A DNA stretch of 64,000 nt, from the NCBI GenBank assembly GCA_964019695.1, contig OZ026516.1:82265150-82329149 (forward strand). Direction: 5' to 3'. Source of the stretch: Loripinus fragilis (Eukaryota; Mollusca; Bivalvia; Lucinida; Lucinidae). Every line of letters starts with the position of its first letter. Position 1 is the stretch's first letter. The position numbers and the translations under genes were made by a program. Below are positions 31,219-42,984 of this stretch, piece by piece. The notes under the pieces were generated by a model, which saw nothing but the letters and a program-made list of their open reading frames with translations, searched no databases and was not told the origin of the DNA.

Positions 31219-33981
31219 CGCACTGTCTCCGGGTCCGGTACCGGACCTCTAGACTACGAGTCCGGTACCGGACCCCTAGAAACTGATTCTAGGGGTCCGG
31301 TACCGGACACCGAGCCACGCCTATGAGGACTGTCTCGGGGTCCGGTAGTTTGTGAAACAACTACTGACAAGTCTAGGGATATGGGTCCGTACCTGCACGT
31401 ATATGTAGTAACAGTTATTTTACCAACAAAAACTCATGTTGAAGTTTCACTTTGCTTCGTCCGCCATCTTTGATCCTCAAAGGGAAACCAATCTGTATTT
31501 ACTGTCATGCGTCACACTATTCAAACAATTAAGCTTATACAATAGGTATATAAATAATAACGGTAAAGTAAGAAAAAAAGAACTTAACTCACCTGTAACA
31601 AATCAATTATCTTCTCATCTTCAATTAAAGGAACCAATTAAACTACTTGTTGGCAGCTGATTAGTGAGATGAGTGAGCAGTGTCAAATAAGCTTACATAG
31701 TCTGTAGTGTAGATTCATTATTCAACTATAGCTTTCAAAGAGACTCACTTCTGGGACATTCGGACATAGCTTTATAAGAAGACTCTGAGTCTCTTTTTTT
31801 TTGTCTTTTTTAAACAACTGGTCCAAAAAGGAAATGACTTTTTAGCATAAATACAAACAGTGTTGAACAAGATCAGACTGCTCATACGATAACAGTCTGA
31901 TCTGGATCCACACTGTTAGCTAGAGAGACGTTAAATGTATATCCTAAGGTTGAAGACTCGATCGTAGAAATGCATCTAAAATAATGACAAACAGTGATGA
32001 ACAAGATCAGACTGCTCCTATGATAACAGTCTGATCTCGGTCCACTCTATTTGCTACAGAGACGTTACAAATGGATCTACAAAGGTTGAACGACTCAATC
32101 GCGGAAATGCATCTAAAATTTACGTCTGCTGGAGTTATCTGCTACATGTAAATGCTTGCGCCAACGGCTAATTTCGCCGTGGGCCCTGATCAGACTGTTC
32201 CTAGGAGAGCAGTCAGATTTGGGTCCAAACTGTTTGCTACAAAGACGTCTTACGGACAGACAAACATTGCGAATCCGGTTCAGGCTACTCCTAGGATAGT
32301 AGTTTGATACGGGTCCACACTGTTTGCTACAAAGACGGCTTATGGGTCGTTATGTCAGGGAAATGCAACTTATGCTTACGTCAATGGCCAATATCCCCGT
32401 ACAGACACACATTTGGGACCAGGATCAGACTGCCCCTATGAGATCGGGGTCAATATTGATTGCTGTAAAGACGTCTTTCAATAACGAACTAGTAGACGAC
32501 ATATCGGTCGTTATGTAAGGAAAATGCAACTTATGCTTACGTCAATGGCTAATTTCCCCGTACAGACAAACATTGTGGACCTGGATCAGACTGCTCTTAG
32601 GAGAGCAGTTTAATCCGGATTCACACTGTTTGCTACAAAGACTGGACTGGAATAATCTAGCAGAACATAAATGGCGCTTCGCTGGCGTGCTAATGATGGC
32701 CCAACATTGCTGGCTTAGTATCTTTTTAATTTTTCAGAGGATCCTGATCTGTATTGCTAAGAAACCCTATATTTCTTATGATTTTTCAGGGGGAGGGCCC
32801 CCCCCCCCCTCTAGATCATCGCATCATGAATACGCCCAACTGATGTTAGATCCCTATCATAAATTTCTGAGCACCACATTTCGTAGAGCTCAATAGTAAT
32901 ATATAGCTGTTTTGTTGTGAATAACGTCCTGTGCCAGCATGCTATTACCGAGCCACCATCGGCCCATGCGTTTGGCTGGTGTTCGACAGTGGTCTGATTT
33001 TGTGTGCTTATTTGGTCTTAAGCTTTTGTGTGCTCAAAAGAACCGTCTCACCGCTATGAATAACTTCCCGTGCTATCATGTTATATCGGGCCAAAATCGG
33101 CCCACGCTTTAAAAATACGATATTTTTTCACTGTAGAAAAATAGCAATTTTACTCACATTTGAAATGCATTGAATAAAATAAACCAGATCGAGTTTCTTT
33201 TATAAAATAATGTTTATTATATACCTTTTTCCCTGAAATTACTCTGATTTTATAAATAAATTTTAGCTGTTTTATTTTGAATAACTTCGGACCGCCATCG
33301 GCCCATGCGTTTCACTGGTGGTTGTGGTGGGTGGATGGACGGGCGGACAGACAGACAGACAGACAGACAGGCAGATATGTGACCAATTAGCCGGTATGAA
33401 AGCAATTAAACAATGCAATCACCGTTCGCTTACTTCAATGAAAGTGCAAATTGGTATTTACCTTTAGGTTAATAATCAAGTAGACAGATAACAACAATAA
33501 GAACATTGAGACAAACACCAATTAAAGGACATCAAACCCTGCGCCAATTCACTGATGCGATAGTAAGTTCCCCCTGGCATTAATTACCTTTATTCATGAC
33601 CTTATTGAAAAAATAAGGATAAGAAAAATAAAAGGAATAAAGTAAGACAAATTATACTAGTTATGTTTTTTTCACCGTTAAAAATCTTATACCTTTTGTA
33701 TAAGCTTATACTTGTTGGAATAGTGTGACAGTAAATACAGATGATCAAAGATGGCGGACGAAGCAAAGTGAAACTTCAACACGAGTTTTTGTTGGTAAAA
33801 TAACTGTTACTACATATACGTGCAGGTACGGACACGCATCCCTGTATCCCTAGACGTGCCGAGTAGTTGTTTCACAAACTACCGGACCCCGAGACAGTCC
33901 TCATAGGCGTGGCTCGGGGTCCGGTACCGGACCCGTAGCCCTGTAGTCTAGGGGTCCGGTACCGGACCCGGAGACAGTGCC
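31219..33981. mobile_element. Mutator-like (MULE) non-autonomous transposon 1
   Basis: 2763 bp. An exact 9-bp duplication AAATGAAAA lies at 31210-31218 and 33982-33990. Terminal inverted repeats of about 330-350 bp (31219-31575 and 33660-33981) start GCACTGTCTCCGGGTCCGG and contain two or three palindromes GGTCCGGTACCGGACC, then GAGCCACGCCTATGAGGAC, ACAACTACTGACAAG and CGTCCGCCATCTTTGATC. Long inverted repeats with 9-bp duplications are the hallmark of Mutator elements. The interior has the GATCAGACT hairpin array (31840-32660), a GGCGTTTCGCTGG module (32660-32830) and a GACA microsatellite (33345-33372). No transposase gene; the family is otherwise known to me only from copy 2. Confidence 0.8.
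31840..32660. repeat. Array of GATCAGACT hairpins inside MULE 1
   Basis: Six units are centred near 31890, 32020, 32215, 32305, 32440 and 32610. Each reads GATCAGACTGCTCC(TATG), a complementary AGCAGTCTGATC, GGTCCACACTGTTTGCTACA and AAGACG. Between some units GTCGTTATGTAAGGAAAATG and ACTTATGCTTACGTCAATGG also repeat (32345-32410, 32505-32575). Single dispersed copies are at 570, 860, 20330, 26410 and 28975. Confidence 0.75.
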
Positions 33982-33999
33982 AAATGAAAAAGTAGACAC

Positions 34000-34900
34000 A
34001 AAAGCTTTCTGTTATGTACTTTAGGGATACATCAATCCATTGCAGGTGGAAAATTGATATAATTTATCAAAAAATCATTTTTAGATATATGGTCCATACA
34101 GCTGCTTATTAGCCAGACCATTGTTTCTGAGTCAAAACATTGATAAGAACCCCCTTATGATAAAATCAATGATTTCCCCACTTGGGACCCCAATACATCA
34201 CTGAGTTTTCTTACCTCCATCGTGAGGATGTCAGCAGAAATGAAGATGGAGGAAGCGATGTATTTACCCAATAAAAAATATCAGGATCATGATTTAAAGA
34301 TTGGGGTTAAAAAGAATTAGTGAAAAAGGCAAGAAAACTTTGATGCAGGCAAGTGATCATTATTTTACCACTCAGGTAAGCAGTTTCTTACTAATTAACA
34401 ATTTAACAGACAGCTTTTCTTCTGCCCTTGGAAATCCCCCTTTTCAGAATGGGCCTGTGACTTCACACAAGTGAAAAAACGGTGGGAATGTTCAATTGGC
34501 GAAATTACATTCTTGGCGAAATTAGCTTACTCCACTATATGTCATTGTACCTCACCAAAGTAGAGATACAATGCCACCCACATCATGATACATAATCCAA
34601 ATAGAGCTGATGTTTACTGTAGAGCATGTATAGCAAACGATTCAAATAGAAAATTTGAAAGTTCAATGATAACATTTTTGTCAAAATTGGTTAATAACCA
34701 GTTAAATTTCACCTTATCTTTTAATGAGCAAAAGTTCCTACAATTTATCTGCACAACTTAAAAGAGAGCGTTACGAGGACTAAAGTCTCGGGAATCGTTA
34801 AATAATAATCAGCAATTTAATTATATTTCGATATGACTATAAGCTGTAAATATAAGGATTTTGTTGGATTTTTTTCACATTTTATATGAACACGTCTTTT
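34000..34900. other. RPS2 intron 1 (upstream part), no gene recognised
   Basis: AT-rich, non-coding. A minus-strand ATGGAG|GTAAGA near 34217 looks like a start codon plus splice donor but is not supported by any recognisable protein. Confidence 0.35.
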
Positions 34901-34907
34901 CACTTAC

Positions 34908-34930
34908 GTGAAAGTTTCCGGAAAGGGAGA
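34908..34930 (-). promoter_or_regulatory. RPS2: Probable RPS2 first exon (5' UTR, TOP motif) and promoter
   Basis: On the minus strand TCTCCCTTTCCGGAAACTTTCAC is followed by a perfect splice donor GTAAGTG (34907-34901). A pyrimidine-rich start is the TOP signature of animal ribosomal protein mRNAs, and the RPS2 ATG exon needs a non-coding exon upstream because an acceptor lies 2 bases before ATG. About 50 bp upstream is a CCAAT box (34981-34977), and CTTTTTAGAG sits at a TATA-like distance. Assignment is inference; no transcript was seen. Confidence 0.45.
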
Positions 34931-34999
34931 TAATTCCGATTCGGTCTCTCTAAAAAGCGAGAAGAACGGCCGTTTGATTGGGTCTATCGATTAACCGAG

Positions 35000-35370
35000 A
35001 TCAGCGAGAAATGGACTAATATTATGATTACACAAACTACAAACATCCCTGGTCTACATCTACATCTATGTTGTACCACAGGAGCTTGAAGTTCTATCCT
35101 TAAATCGCTTCTAAACCCTAAAACCGAAATTCTCATAATGTCACTACGTAATGACATTGTGAGCTTTTGATTATGAGGCTATAAGGGTGATTTAAGGACA
35201 GAACTTCAACCTCCTGTGGTTGTACACGCTGTCCGTCACACTTGACGATTAAAGCGCGGGTGGTTGCGTCTTTTGAAGAGTGAAAAGAAATGATAGGAAA
35301 GATAGAAGTGAAAACAAAAAATAAGAGTTGATAGGAAAGCCACAAGAATTAAGAAAGATTGGCCAATGCA
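35000..35370. other. Upstream flank of RPS2 with an inverted repeat
   Basis: ACCACAGGAGCTTGAAGTTC..CTTAAATC near 35075-35110 pairs with GATTTAAGGACAGAACTTCA..CCTCCTGTGGT near 35188-35220; ATGTCACTAC/GTAATGACAT is at the centre. It is a foldback of about 145 bp, probably a MITE. Confidence 0.5.
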
Positions 35371-35379
35371 TTTAATTCT

Positions 35380-37790
35380 TCACTCCTGTCCAATCTAGCT
35401 TCCGTGTCGGTACCAGGGCACACGAGATCCCCACTAGCATAGCACAATGAGATCATTAGATCTTCCTGCATTGACCGGCCCTGGACAGATTTTTAGAATG
35501 ATATGGTGCTAAGCTCCCGTTTGAAGAGTACCAAACTGGGAGCATCAGCCACTGTGGCTGGTAGGGAGTTCCAAAGTCTTACAGTCTTTGGAAAGAAGCT
35601 GTTCAGGTAGTAGTCACTGGATGCTGGGATTTGTCGGACTTTGTGAGAGTGCCGAGTCCATGTCCTTTTAGAGGCTGGTGTTAGGTACTCCTCCTAGGGG
35701 ATGTCCACCAAGTCATTAATAATTTTGAACATCATGGTAAGCTGGCACTTGGTAAGTCTAGCTTCCAGGGAATCCCATTCAAGGTGGTCCAACATTGAGG
35801 TGACACTGCTGGTGTTGTGGTAACGATTGGTAACATATCTTGCTGCGCTTCATTGGACCATCTCTAGTTTGTTGATATTCCTGGGTGTGCGGACTGTGCA
35901 GCAGTACTCTAGTATTGGCCTAATTAGTGAGGAATATGCAGCTGTCTTGGTCGATTCGTTGCTGACCTTGAGATTTCTCCTCAGGAAGCCTAACATACTG
36001 TTTCCTTTTTTGATTGTCTGGTCCATATGCTTGTTCCAGGCCATGTTGGATTGAAGCTCTACACCCAAGTATCTTGTGGAATCTTCCATAGTCAAGACAT
36101 GTCCCTTTAAGGAGTAGTTTCTAGTGAATGGCTTTCTAGACCTTGAGATTCTGATGGTGCTGCATTTATCCGGGTGGAAGGCTATACCCCACTTTTTTCC
36201 CATACAGCTAGTTGGTTCAAGTCATCCTGTATTAGGTAGCAGTCTTGTTGGCTTTTAATCCTTCTATACAGGATACAGTCATCAGCGAACAACCATGTTT
36301 TTGATTGGACACAGTCAGGCAGGTCGTTGATGAAGAGTAAAAACAGCAACGGTCCTAGTACTGTTCCCTGAGGCACTCTGCTGACAACTGGAATACTATC
36401 TGAGGTGGCACCTTTCACTAGCACTTGCTGGGTTCTGTCTGTTAAGAAAGCCCGGATCCATCTTTGGGTTGCTCCTCTTATGTCGTAATGCCCTAGTTTC
36501 ACCATCAGTCGCTCATGGGGCACGATTTTAAAGGCTTTTGAAAAGTCAAGAATCATCATGTCATGCTGGTGTCTCTTATCATATCCTGCGATCCGTTCCT
36601 GTGCTAAGGTGAGCAGCTGTGTTTCGCAGCTACGTCTGGCCCTAAACCCCTGCTGGCAATCGGTGAGGATATGATGTTCGTCCAGGTGATTAAGAACATT
36701 GCTGGTGACTATATGCTCCTAGATCTTGCAACAAAGGCTGGTGAGAGAGGCTGGTCGGTAATTCGCAGGTTTGTACTTCTCCCCTTTTTTAAAGATTGCC
36801 ATGACGTTTGCTGTCCCCCAGTCCGTTGGTACATTTCCAGTATCGAAACTCCGTTGGAAAATCCCGGTCAATATCGGTGCGATTTCATTAGCCATATCCT
36901 TCAAGATTCTAGCTGGAAGTAGGTCTGGTCCTGTTGCTTTGTTGGGGTTGAGTTTGAGTAGCAGTTTCATGCGCGGATCCAGGACTTTTTGTCAGTGGGG
37001 GTCCAGGTCAGTCTGACAAAAAAAAGCTCTGACAACGGTTTTTTTTTGTTTTTTTAGTCCTCAGCTTATTTTACAGAAGTCAGAGAAATCTATCATTTTT
37101 CAAGGTTCCAGAGGGGGTCCAACATTTTCCAGGGGGGTCCAACTTTTTCCAGGGGGGGGTCCAAATGCTTATTCCCTATAGAAACCCATATAACTTGTGA
37201 TTTTCCAGGGGGGGGGGGTCCGGACCCCCTGTTCCCCCTCTGGATCCGCACTTGGGTTTGAAGACCCCTTCTTTGGTTACCGATATTTCTGGCATGGCAG
37301 GGAAAGGTTGGCCCTCTGGGGTATGTATGCTGCTCCTATCCTCCTTGGTCCATGTAGACTCATACTGCCTATTGAGGATATCTGCTTTAACCCTAGGTTC
37401 AGATTGCAGTCTTCCACTTGTATCCTTCCTCATAGATTTGATGAATGACCAGAAACGCTTTTGCTTAGGATGATGTTCTTGTCCGGGTTCACCTTCATCA
37501 ATTATATGATCTACACAATTCCAATAGGACTGGCGTTCGGCCTTCTGTAGTCTGGCTTTAGTTTCCTTGTAATTACGTATATCCTTTGATCTCTTTGTCC
37601 TCCGCTGCTTCTTGAAGAGTTTGTCCCTTTTTCGTATAACAGTCTTGACCTCCCGTGATACCCATGTTTTTTGTTTCTTATTTCCATGCAGTTGTTTGGA
37701 AGGGATGTATTTATTCATAAGAGAGTGTATCTTGATTTTAGAAATGTGATTGGTATGTGCATATAACATTTTAAATAACAAAATATAACA
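35380..37790 (-). pseudogene. LINE reverse transcriptase, decayed (CR1/L2-like)
   Basis: Fragments in order on the minus strand: endonuclease-RT linker (37790-37250, RKRDKLFKKQRRTKRSKD..RFWSFIKSMRKD), RT entry (36970-36719, NPNKATGPDLLPARILKD, IFKKGEKYKPANYRP), RT core (36559-36182, [28 protein letters not shown]) and thumb/C-terminal part (36203-35850, RYLGVELQSNMAWNKH, RPILEYCCTV) with further decay to about 35400. There are several frameshifts, and motif A reads AFK instead of AFD. An unrelated DNA element splits it at 36970-37250. The catalytic YADD-type motif FADD is still present. Not functional. Confidence 0.85.
36970..37250. mobile_element. GCGGATCCAG-ended element inserted in the LINE
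   Basis: The ends CATGCGCGGATCCAG and CTGGATCCGCACTTG pair. The insert falls between codons for GVFK and LLLKLNPNKA of the reverse transcriptase, which fixes its borders. GTTT/TTT may be a 3-4-bp target duplication. Inside are G-runs with GGGGGTCC. Similar pieces: 3510-3545, 39950-40180, 59940-60265 and 60850. Confidence 0.65.
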
Positions 37791-38009
37791 GAATACTCTG
37801 TGCCATGGTTCGATGTAACGATCAAACGGCTTGTAAAGAAAAGAAAAAAGCTTTACCTTCATGCTCGTAAATCAAAGAACCCTGATGTCAAGATTCATTA
37901 CAAGCGGTTCAGAGCACATGTACAGAAGGAATTGAGAGATACCTATTGGAAATACGTTTCCAATATATTTACGTTTGAGAAAGACAGCTCAGATCCCAAC
38001 ACTCCTTAA
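37791..38009 (+). pseudogene. LINE linker fragment
   Basis: PWFDVTIKRLVKKRKKLYLH, then HYKRFRAHVQKELRDTYWKY: the stretch between endonuclease and RT of CR1/L2-like LINEs. It is head-to-head with the LINE at 35380-37790 and is cut off at about 38010 where Penelope-like sequence begins. A LINE C-terminus in the same orientation is found at 42985-43110. Confidence 0.7.
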
Positions 38010-38620
38010 AAAGTAAGGATGCAAAGATCAAGAATCGATACAATCAAGTATCATACCTGACCCAGGATACCAATGGGAAAGTGACAAACTCACAGTAAGA
38101 CACCACAAACGAGAGCCAAGAGGTCAGCCCTTTCCCAGCAAGTGACCATAAGGCACATATAAACAGATGCACACAAAGGCATAACAATCGCAAGACAGAA
38201 AGAAACATAAAAGATCCACAAAGGATGTAGCACCTTGGAACGGTCAGTAAAATATTTTACTGGAGGGCTTAAACCGGATTTACGGCGCGCCAACCTCACC
38301 CTTAATTCAGATGTGGATCAAGACACATAGATATTTGGTTTGCATGAAAGACCCCTAACTTATCTTTGCATCATCTCCTAGGACATATAAATCAAGATAT
38401 AACAAGGACATAAAGCAAAGATAAGGACTCAACAGTAAATACAGCTGAATACCGAAGCAAAAGAAATCCAACAGGTAAACCATCTCATCAATAGATAAGT
38501 CTTTAAGTTGGAACCGTCATAGAGTCTGAAGTCCGACCCACCGGCGTGCAATTAAAGAGGAAAGCAAAGTTGCCAACCGTGATTGGGTTGACCAGCAAGC
38601 ATGCAGTCTGTTTAAATACA
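38010..38620 (-). mobile_element. Penelope-like element, 3'-end fragment
   Basis: GTGACAAACTCACAGTAAGA, AGAGGTCAGCCCTTTCCCAG and GGAACGGTCAGTAAAATATT on the plus strand are the reverse of the 3' end of the RT element at 40740-42990 (minus: SPPVKYFTDRSK-like). A second conserved block, CCGACCCACCGGCGTGCAATTAAAGAGGAA at about 38530, recurs at 43800 and, inverted, at 63780. Confidence 0.65.
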
Positions 38621-38679
38621 TTAATGTTATAAGCAATCTTTTTATAATTGGTGAAAAGATTAAAAAAAGGTTTGATCAT

Positions 38680-39545
38680 TCATCAAATCAGGTCTGAGGA
38701 TTAACCGAAATCACCAGATATCACCGAAATCACCATGAAATCACTGAAATTACCAGAAATAATAAGGAAATCGCCACTGCATTGTTAATTGTATGCCATA
38801 TTAATATGATAAGAATTAGTATAATACCCTTATTTCTACTATAAAAAATAAAGTTCATAAAAAAATAAGTTCACTTTCAAATCCAGTGCACGGCGAAATC
38901 ACCAGATAAAAGTTGGAAATCATCATTTTCTTGTTATACATGTCTTTTAATATGAGCGTATGCTTATCACAAATGGGTCTTTTGGAGAATTAATATCTCA
39001 CAGTTTGTTTATAGAGATCTCTGGGTGATTTCAGTGATTTTGCCGTGCGCTTGTCCTGAAAGTGAAATTAATACACTTTTATCAATTCATTTAAAAACAA
39101 AACTGGAAATGAGCTTATTATACTAATTCTGATCAAATTATGACATATAGGAGCTGTAAGGAATTCCCAAAGTGACGTCATTTTCGCGCATGCGCATATC
39201 ACTGGCCGTCTATGCATCGGCCAACCTTATTGAATCTGTGTTAAATGTGGGTTAATTTTTTTGAGAAAAATGGGCTTGTATAGCCAAAGTCATACCAGAA
39301 CTTGTTTGTTTTCTTTGATATACATTCAAAATACATCTTTGCGATGAATAAAGATTCCGATAATTAAGCATTTATTCGTTTAAAAGGCAAAATATGAGAC
39401 TGCAGAAAGTCCTGAAGTGTTGAGCAGACCGCTGATATTTTCTTTCAATAAAACCCATTAAAACTTTAAACATGTACATTTTTGGTTTGTTTATGCAATT
39501 TTATGACTAACAGAGTAAATCCAACTGCTTGCCTGCCAATTTTTA

Positions 39546-39596
<51 letters not shown>

Positions 39597-39600
39597 GCAC
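38680..39600. other. Non-coding, with a GAAATCACC-rich foldback and a CT microsatellite
   Basis: GAAATCACC is repeated at 38707-38765. CACTTTCAAATCCAGTGCAC..GGCGAAATCACC (38873-38905) pairs with GGTGATTTCAGTGATTTTGCCGTGCGC..GAAAGTG (39010-39064). (CT)n runs from about 39549 to 39593. No gene. Confidence 0.5.
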
Positions 39601-40739
39601 CAGTGATCATAATTATCCAAAACCGGGGATTATTGACCGTCCAAAATGTAGCTGAAAAGGCTAAAACAGTTGACTCATGTATAATTTGTCCCAAAGAAAT
39701 AATTAAATTCCATGTTAAAAGTTTGCTTTTCAGGGTGGAACTGTTCTATATTTTTAACAGATCCGCTTTCGTCACCCCTGTTGAATAAATGGGCTGCAAG
39801 CCCCCAGGACAAGCCAATTCATAGCCTAATGTTTTCACAAGTGTGTCTTAAGAATATGTCATTGGCGTAATAAAAGTCGGTCATAAAAGATCATAAGGAT
39901 GCCGGTATATGCGCGAAAACAGGAATTTTGGCCGGTTGGGCGCAGGTCCATCTGACATATATAAAAAACTCTGACAACGTGTTTTTTTGTTTTGTTTTTT
40001 ATTAGTCCTCAACTTATTTTACAGTAGTCCAATGATTACTTTCATAGAAAACTATCATTTTCCGAGGTTCCAGGTTGTGGGGGGGTCCAATTGCTTATTC
40101 CTTATAGGAACCCGTATTATTTGTGATTTTCTAGGGGGGTCCTGACCCCATTTCGTTGTATCTAGAGGTCCATATCTTCTTCTGAATCTACATCTTCATC
40201 TTACTTATGCTCTCACGAATCTGCGCAGGCTCGCTTGAGGCAATGCAACAAGCAGAAAAATCACACAACATTGTGCAGTCTCGAATGAACCTTCGCTGGA
40301 ACAGAGAGTAAATGTCATTAAATGTTATTAAATGTTATTAAATTTTAACACCCAGATATGTATAATCTCATGCTCGCTGTTTTTTTGGTTATTGTATTGC
40401 GGTGGGTATTATCATGAGCCTTCGCTACATGAGAAGAAAGTGAACATTATAATTTTCTTTTTTTCAGCGCCCAGTTTATGTTCACAAATACTGTACAAGT
40501 GACGTCTGCTGATAACCTTTCAAAACAGTTCAGGCCCCACAAAATGTTCTTGCGAAAATGCGTGCATGTGCATCGAGAATGCGTGCATGCACAGTCTCGT
40601 ATAAGCATTTGCTGCTAGAGAGGAAAGTGTTATATTCTTTTTCAGCCCCTATTTGTTACTAGTGTCGTCCACTGATTTCCTTTTCAAACAGCTCTGACAC
40701 AGGTCAGGCCTGGCAAAACTTTCTTGAGAGAATGTGCGT
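39601..40739. other. Non-coding with a decayed G-rich GGATCC-type repeat
   Basis: The segment 39950-40180 resembles the element at 36970-37250 (CAGGTCCATCTGACATATATAAAAAA..CTCTGACAACG, GGGGGTCC). The rest shows no recognised gene. Confidence 0.35.
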
Positions 40740-41180
40740 TTATGAAAGTAAGTAAGGGTGCAAAGATCAGGAATCGATACAATCAAGTACAACACCTGAC
40801 CCAGGATACCAATGGGAAAGTGACAAACTCACAGTTAAACACCACAAACGAGAGCCAATAGGTCAGTCCTTTCCCAGCAGGTGACCATAAGGCACATATA
40901 AACAGACACGCACAAAGGCATAGCAAAAATAGTAAGTGGGTATGATCAGGAAGTACCACAATCACAAACCCCAAACACAAGACAGAAAAAAAACCCTAAA
41001 AGATCCACAAAAGAAGTACCGCCATGGAACGGTCGGTAAAATATTTAACTGGAGGGCTTAAACCTGTTTAACGGTGCACCAACCTCACCCTTAGTTCAGA
41101 TGTGGATCAAGACACATAGATGTTTGGTTTGCATATAAGACCACTAACTTATCAATGCATTATCTCCTAGATCATATAAA

Positions 41181-42350
41181 TCAAGATATAAAAAGGAGAG
41201 GAAGCAATGATAAGGGCTCAACAGTAAATAAAACTGAATACCGGAGCAAAGGAAATCCAACAGGCAAACCCCGGTGGGCCAGACAAGCATCCAAAGCATC
41301 AGGCCCTACCATCTCATATTTAAGTCCAACTTGGAATTTAGATATCAAACCATAGTATCGTCTATAAAATTTAGAAAAGGTTTTGCGAAGTTTATGATAC
41401 CAATAGCCTTGTTTAAGAAGTTTCTGAGTTAACAATCTATTGCGAGTGTTGAAGTCAGTAATATAGCTTGATGCTCTAGCAAAACGAATGAGTTGAGAGA
41501 TATAGACTCCCTGTAGACTAGGATGTAGAGCGAGGAGCATCTCCATCTAAAAATGGGAAATTGACAATTTCAAAATCAAAGTCGTAACGTTTATCACAAA
41601 TTTTAGTAGAAACAATATCGTTAGAAATAGACAAATGCAGGTATAAAAATGCAGCTTCGGTATCAGAGGTATTGGCTTTATTAAGTTGGAGCTCTGAAGG
41701 GTATATTTGACTTACCATATTGTGAAAATAAACATTATTAATAATAGTAAGTGAGTATGATCAGTAAATACCACAATCACAAACCACAGACAACCCTGTG
41801 TCACCGCGAGGAAGAGCCGCTCAACCATCACGAGACACCAGGAAGACAAATTAAGCAAAGCAACAAGCTCTCTCTTCCTCTTAATGTTTAAAATATCGTC
41901 CAAATATCTGAATGTAGTGTTAAACGCATCAATAACATCAGCCTGCTTATCAACAGAAAGAGACATCATCAAGTCCCTCTCATATTAAAACAGGAATAAA
42001 TTGGCAATCAGGGGAGCACAATTAGTGCCCATAGGAATCCCAACTACTTGTCTATACAGCTTGGTGCCAAATCGAATAAAAATGTTGTCCAAAAAAATAT
42101 CAGCACGTCACAATAAATTTTGACATGAGCATGCGTGATATTTTTTAGGTTTTTTCGAGTAAAAAATGCATTTCTGTCATTACATGTCAGGTATTCTTTC
42201 TGGAGGGTTCTTTCAATAAGATCAATAAGTTTATTTAATCAAATTATGAGGTAAAGTAGTGTAAAGAGTAGAAAAATCATAGTAGACAAACTGGTCGCAT
42301 TGCCAACTCTAGCTTTAAGTTAATCTAAAATTTATTGTTTTATAGCAGTA
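41181..42350 (-). pseudogene. Penelope-like reverse transcriptase remnant
   Basis: Minus-strand frames read FIRFGTKLYRQVVGIPMGTN near 42080-42020 (the G-I-P-M-G-T block typical of Penelope-like RT), FRYLDDILNI at about 41915-41890 (catalytic DD), YPSELQLNKANTSDTEAAFL (41705-41645), FPFLDGD (41560) and QLIRFARASSYITDFNTRNR (41500-41440), then KLRKTFSKFYRRYYGLISKF (41400-41340). Frameshifts and stops break it. A 140-bp unrelated repeat is inserted right after YLDDI. I see no intact GIY-YIG endonuclease. Confidence 0.75.
41737..41887. repeat. ~140-bp dispersed repeat inserted in the Penelope-like RT
   Basis: GTGAGTATGATCAGTAAATA, CCACAATCACAAACC, CGAGGAAGAGCCGCTCAACC.ATCACGAGACACCAGG and AAGACAAATTAAGCAAAGCA are the reverse complement of 24340-24490 in RPS2 intron 3. 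It separates YLDDILNI from MVSQIYPSELQL. Confidence 0.65.
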
Positions 42351-42984
42351 TATGTTCTTGCAAGACTGCACACACGAGCCTTGGCTGCTCGAGAGGATTT
42401 TTTAATATATTTTTGGGCCAAATTGTCCTGCACCCAAAATGAATTCATAAACTATGTGACATGGTAAAATTTCGTACATGCAATGAAAAAACGCAACATA
42501 TGTTTTAAACAGCACCCCTTTTATTTATTTCAAATGGCATAACAACAGACAAATTATCTCAATAATGACAAAGTATTTATAGATGCATAACAATTTCAAA
42601 TCGCATTTATATGAAATAAACGGCACATTGTAACATGGGAATTTAAAATCGGTGGACATTATTGAAAATTCTACTCCTTTCCCTATCCAGACAATACATG
42701 CTTGACGGCCAAGGAATCGATACAACCAAGTACCACACCTGACCCAGGATACCAATGGGATAGTGACAAACTCACAGTTAGACACCACAAACGAGAGCCA
42801 AGAGGTCAGCCCTTTCCCAGCAGGTGACCACAAGGCACAAATAAACAGACACGCACAAAGGCATAGCAAACGTAAGACATAAAAAACATAAAAAATCCAA
42901 AAAAGAAGAATCGCCTTGGAACGGTCAGTAAAATATTTAACTGGAGGGCTTAAACCGGTTTTACGGGGCGCCAACCTTACCTTT

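Noticed and set aside
34190..34260. Possible coding exon on the minus strand ending ATGGAG|GTAAGA
   Set aside because: The translation (IASSIFISADILTME) resembles no protein I recognise, and the RPS2 ATG and N terminus are already explained by 29328.
39549..39593. (CT)n tract as a GAGA-factor regulatory element
   Set aside because: An isolated simple microsatellite with no gene nearby; slippage explains it.
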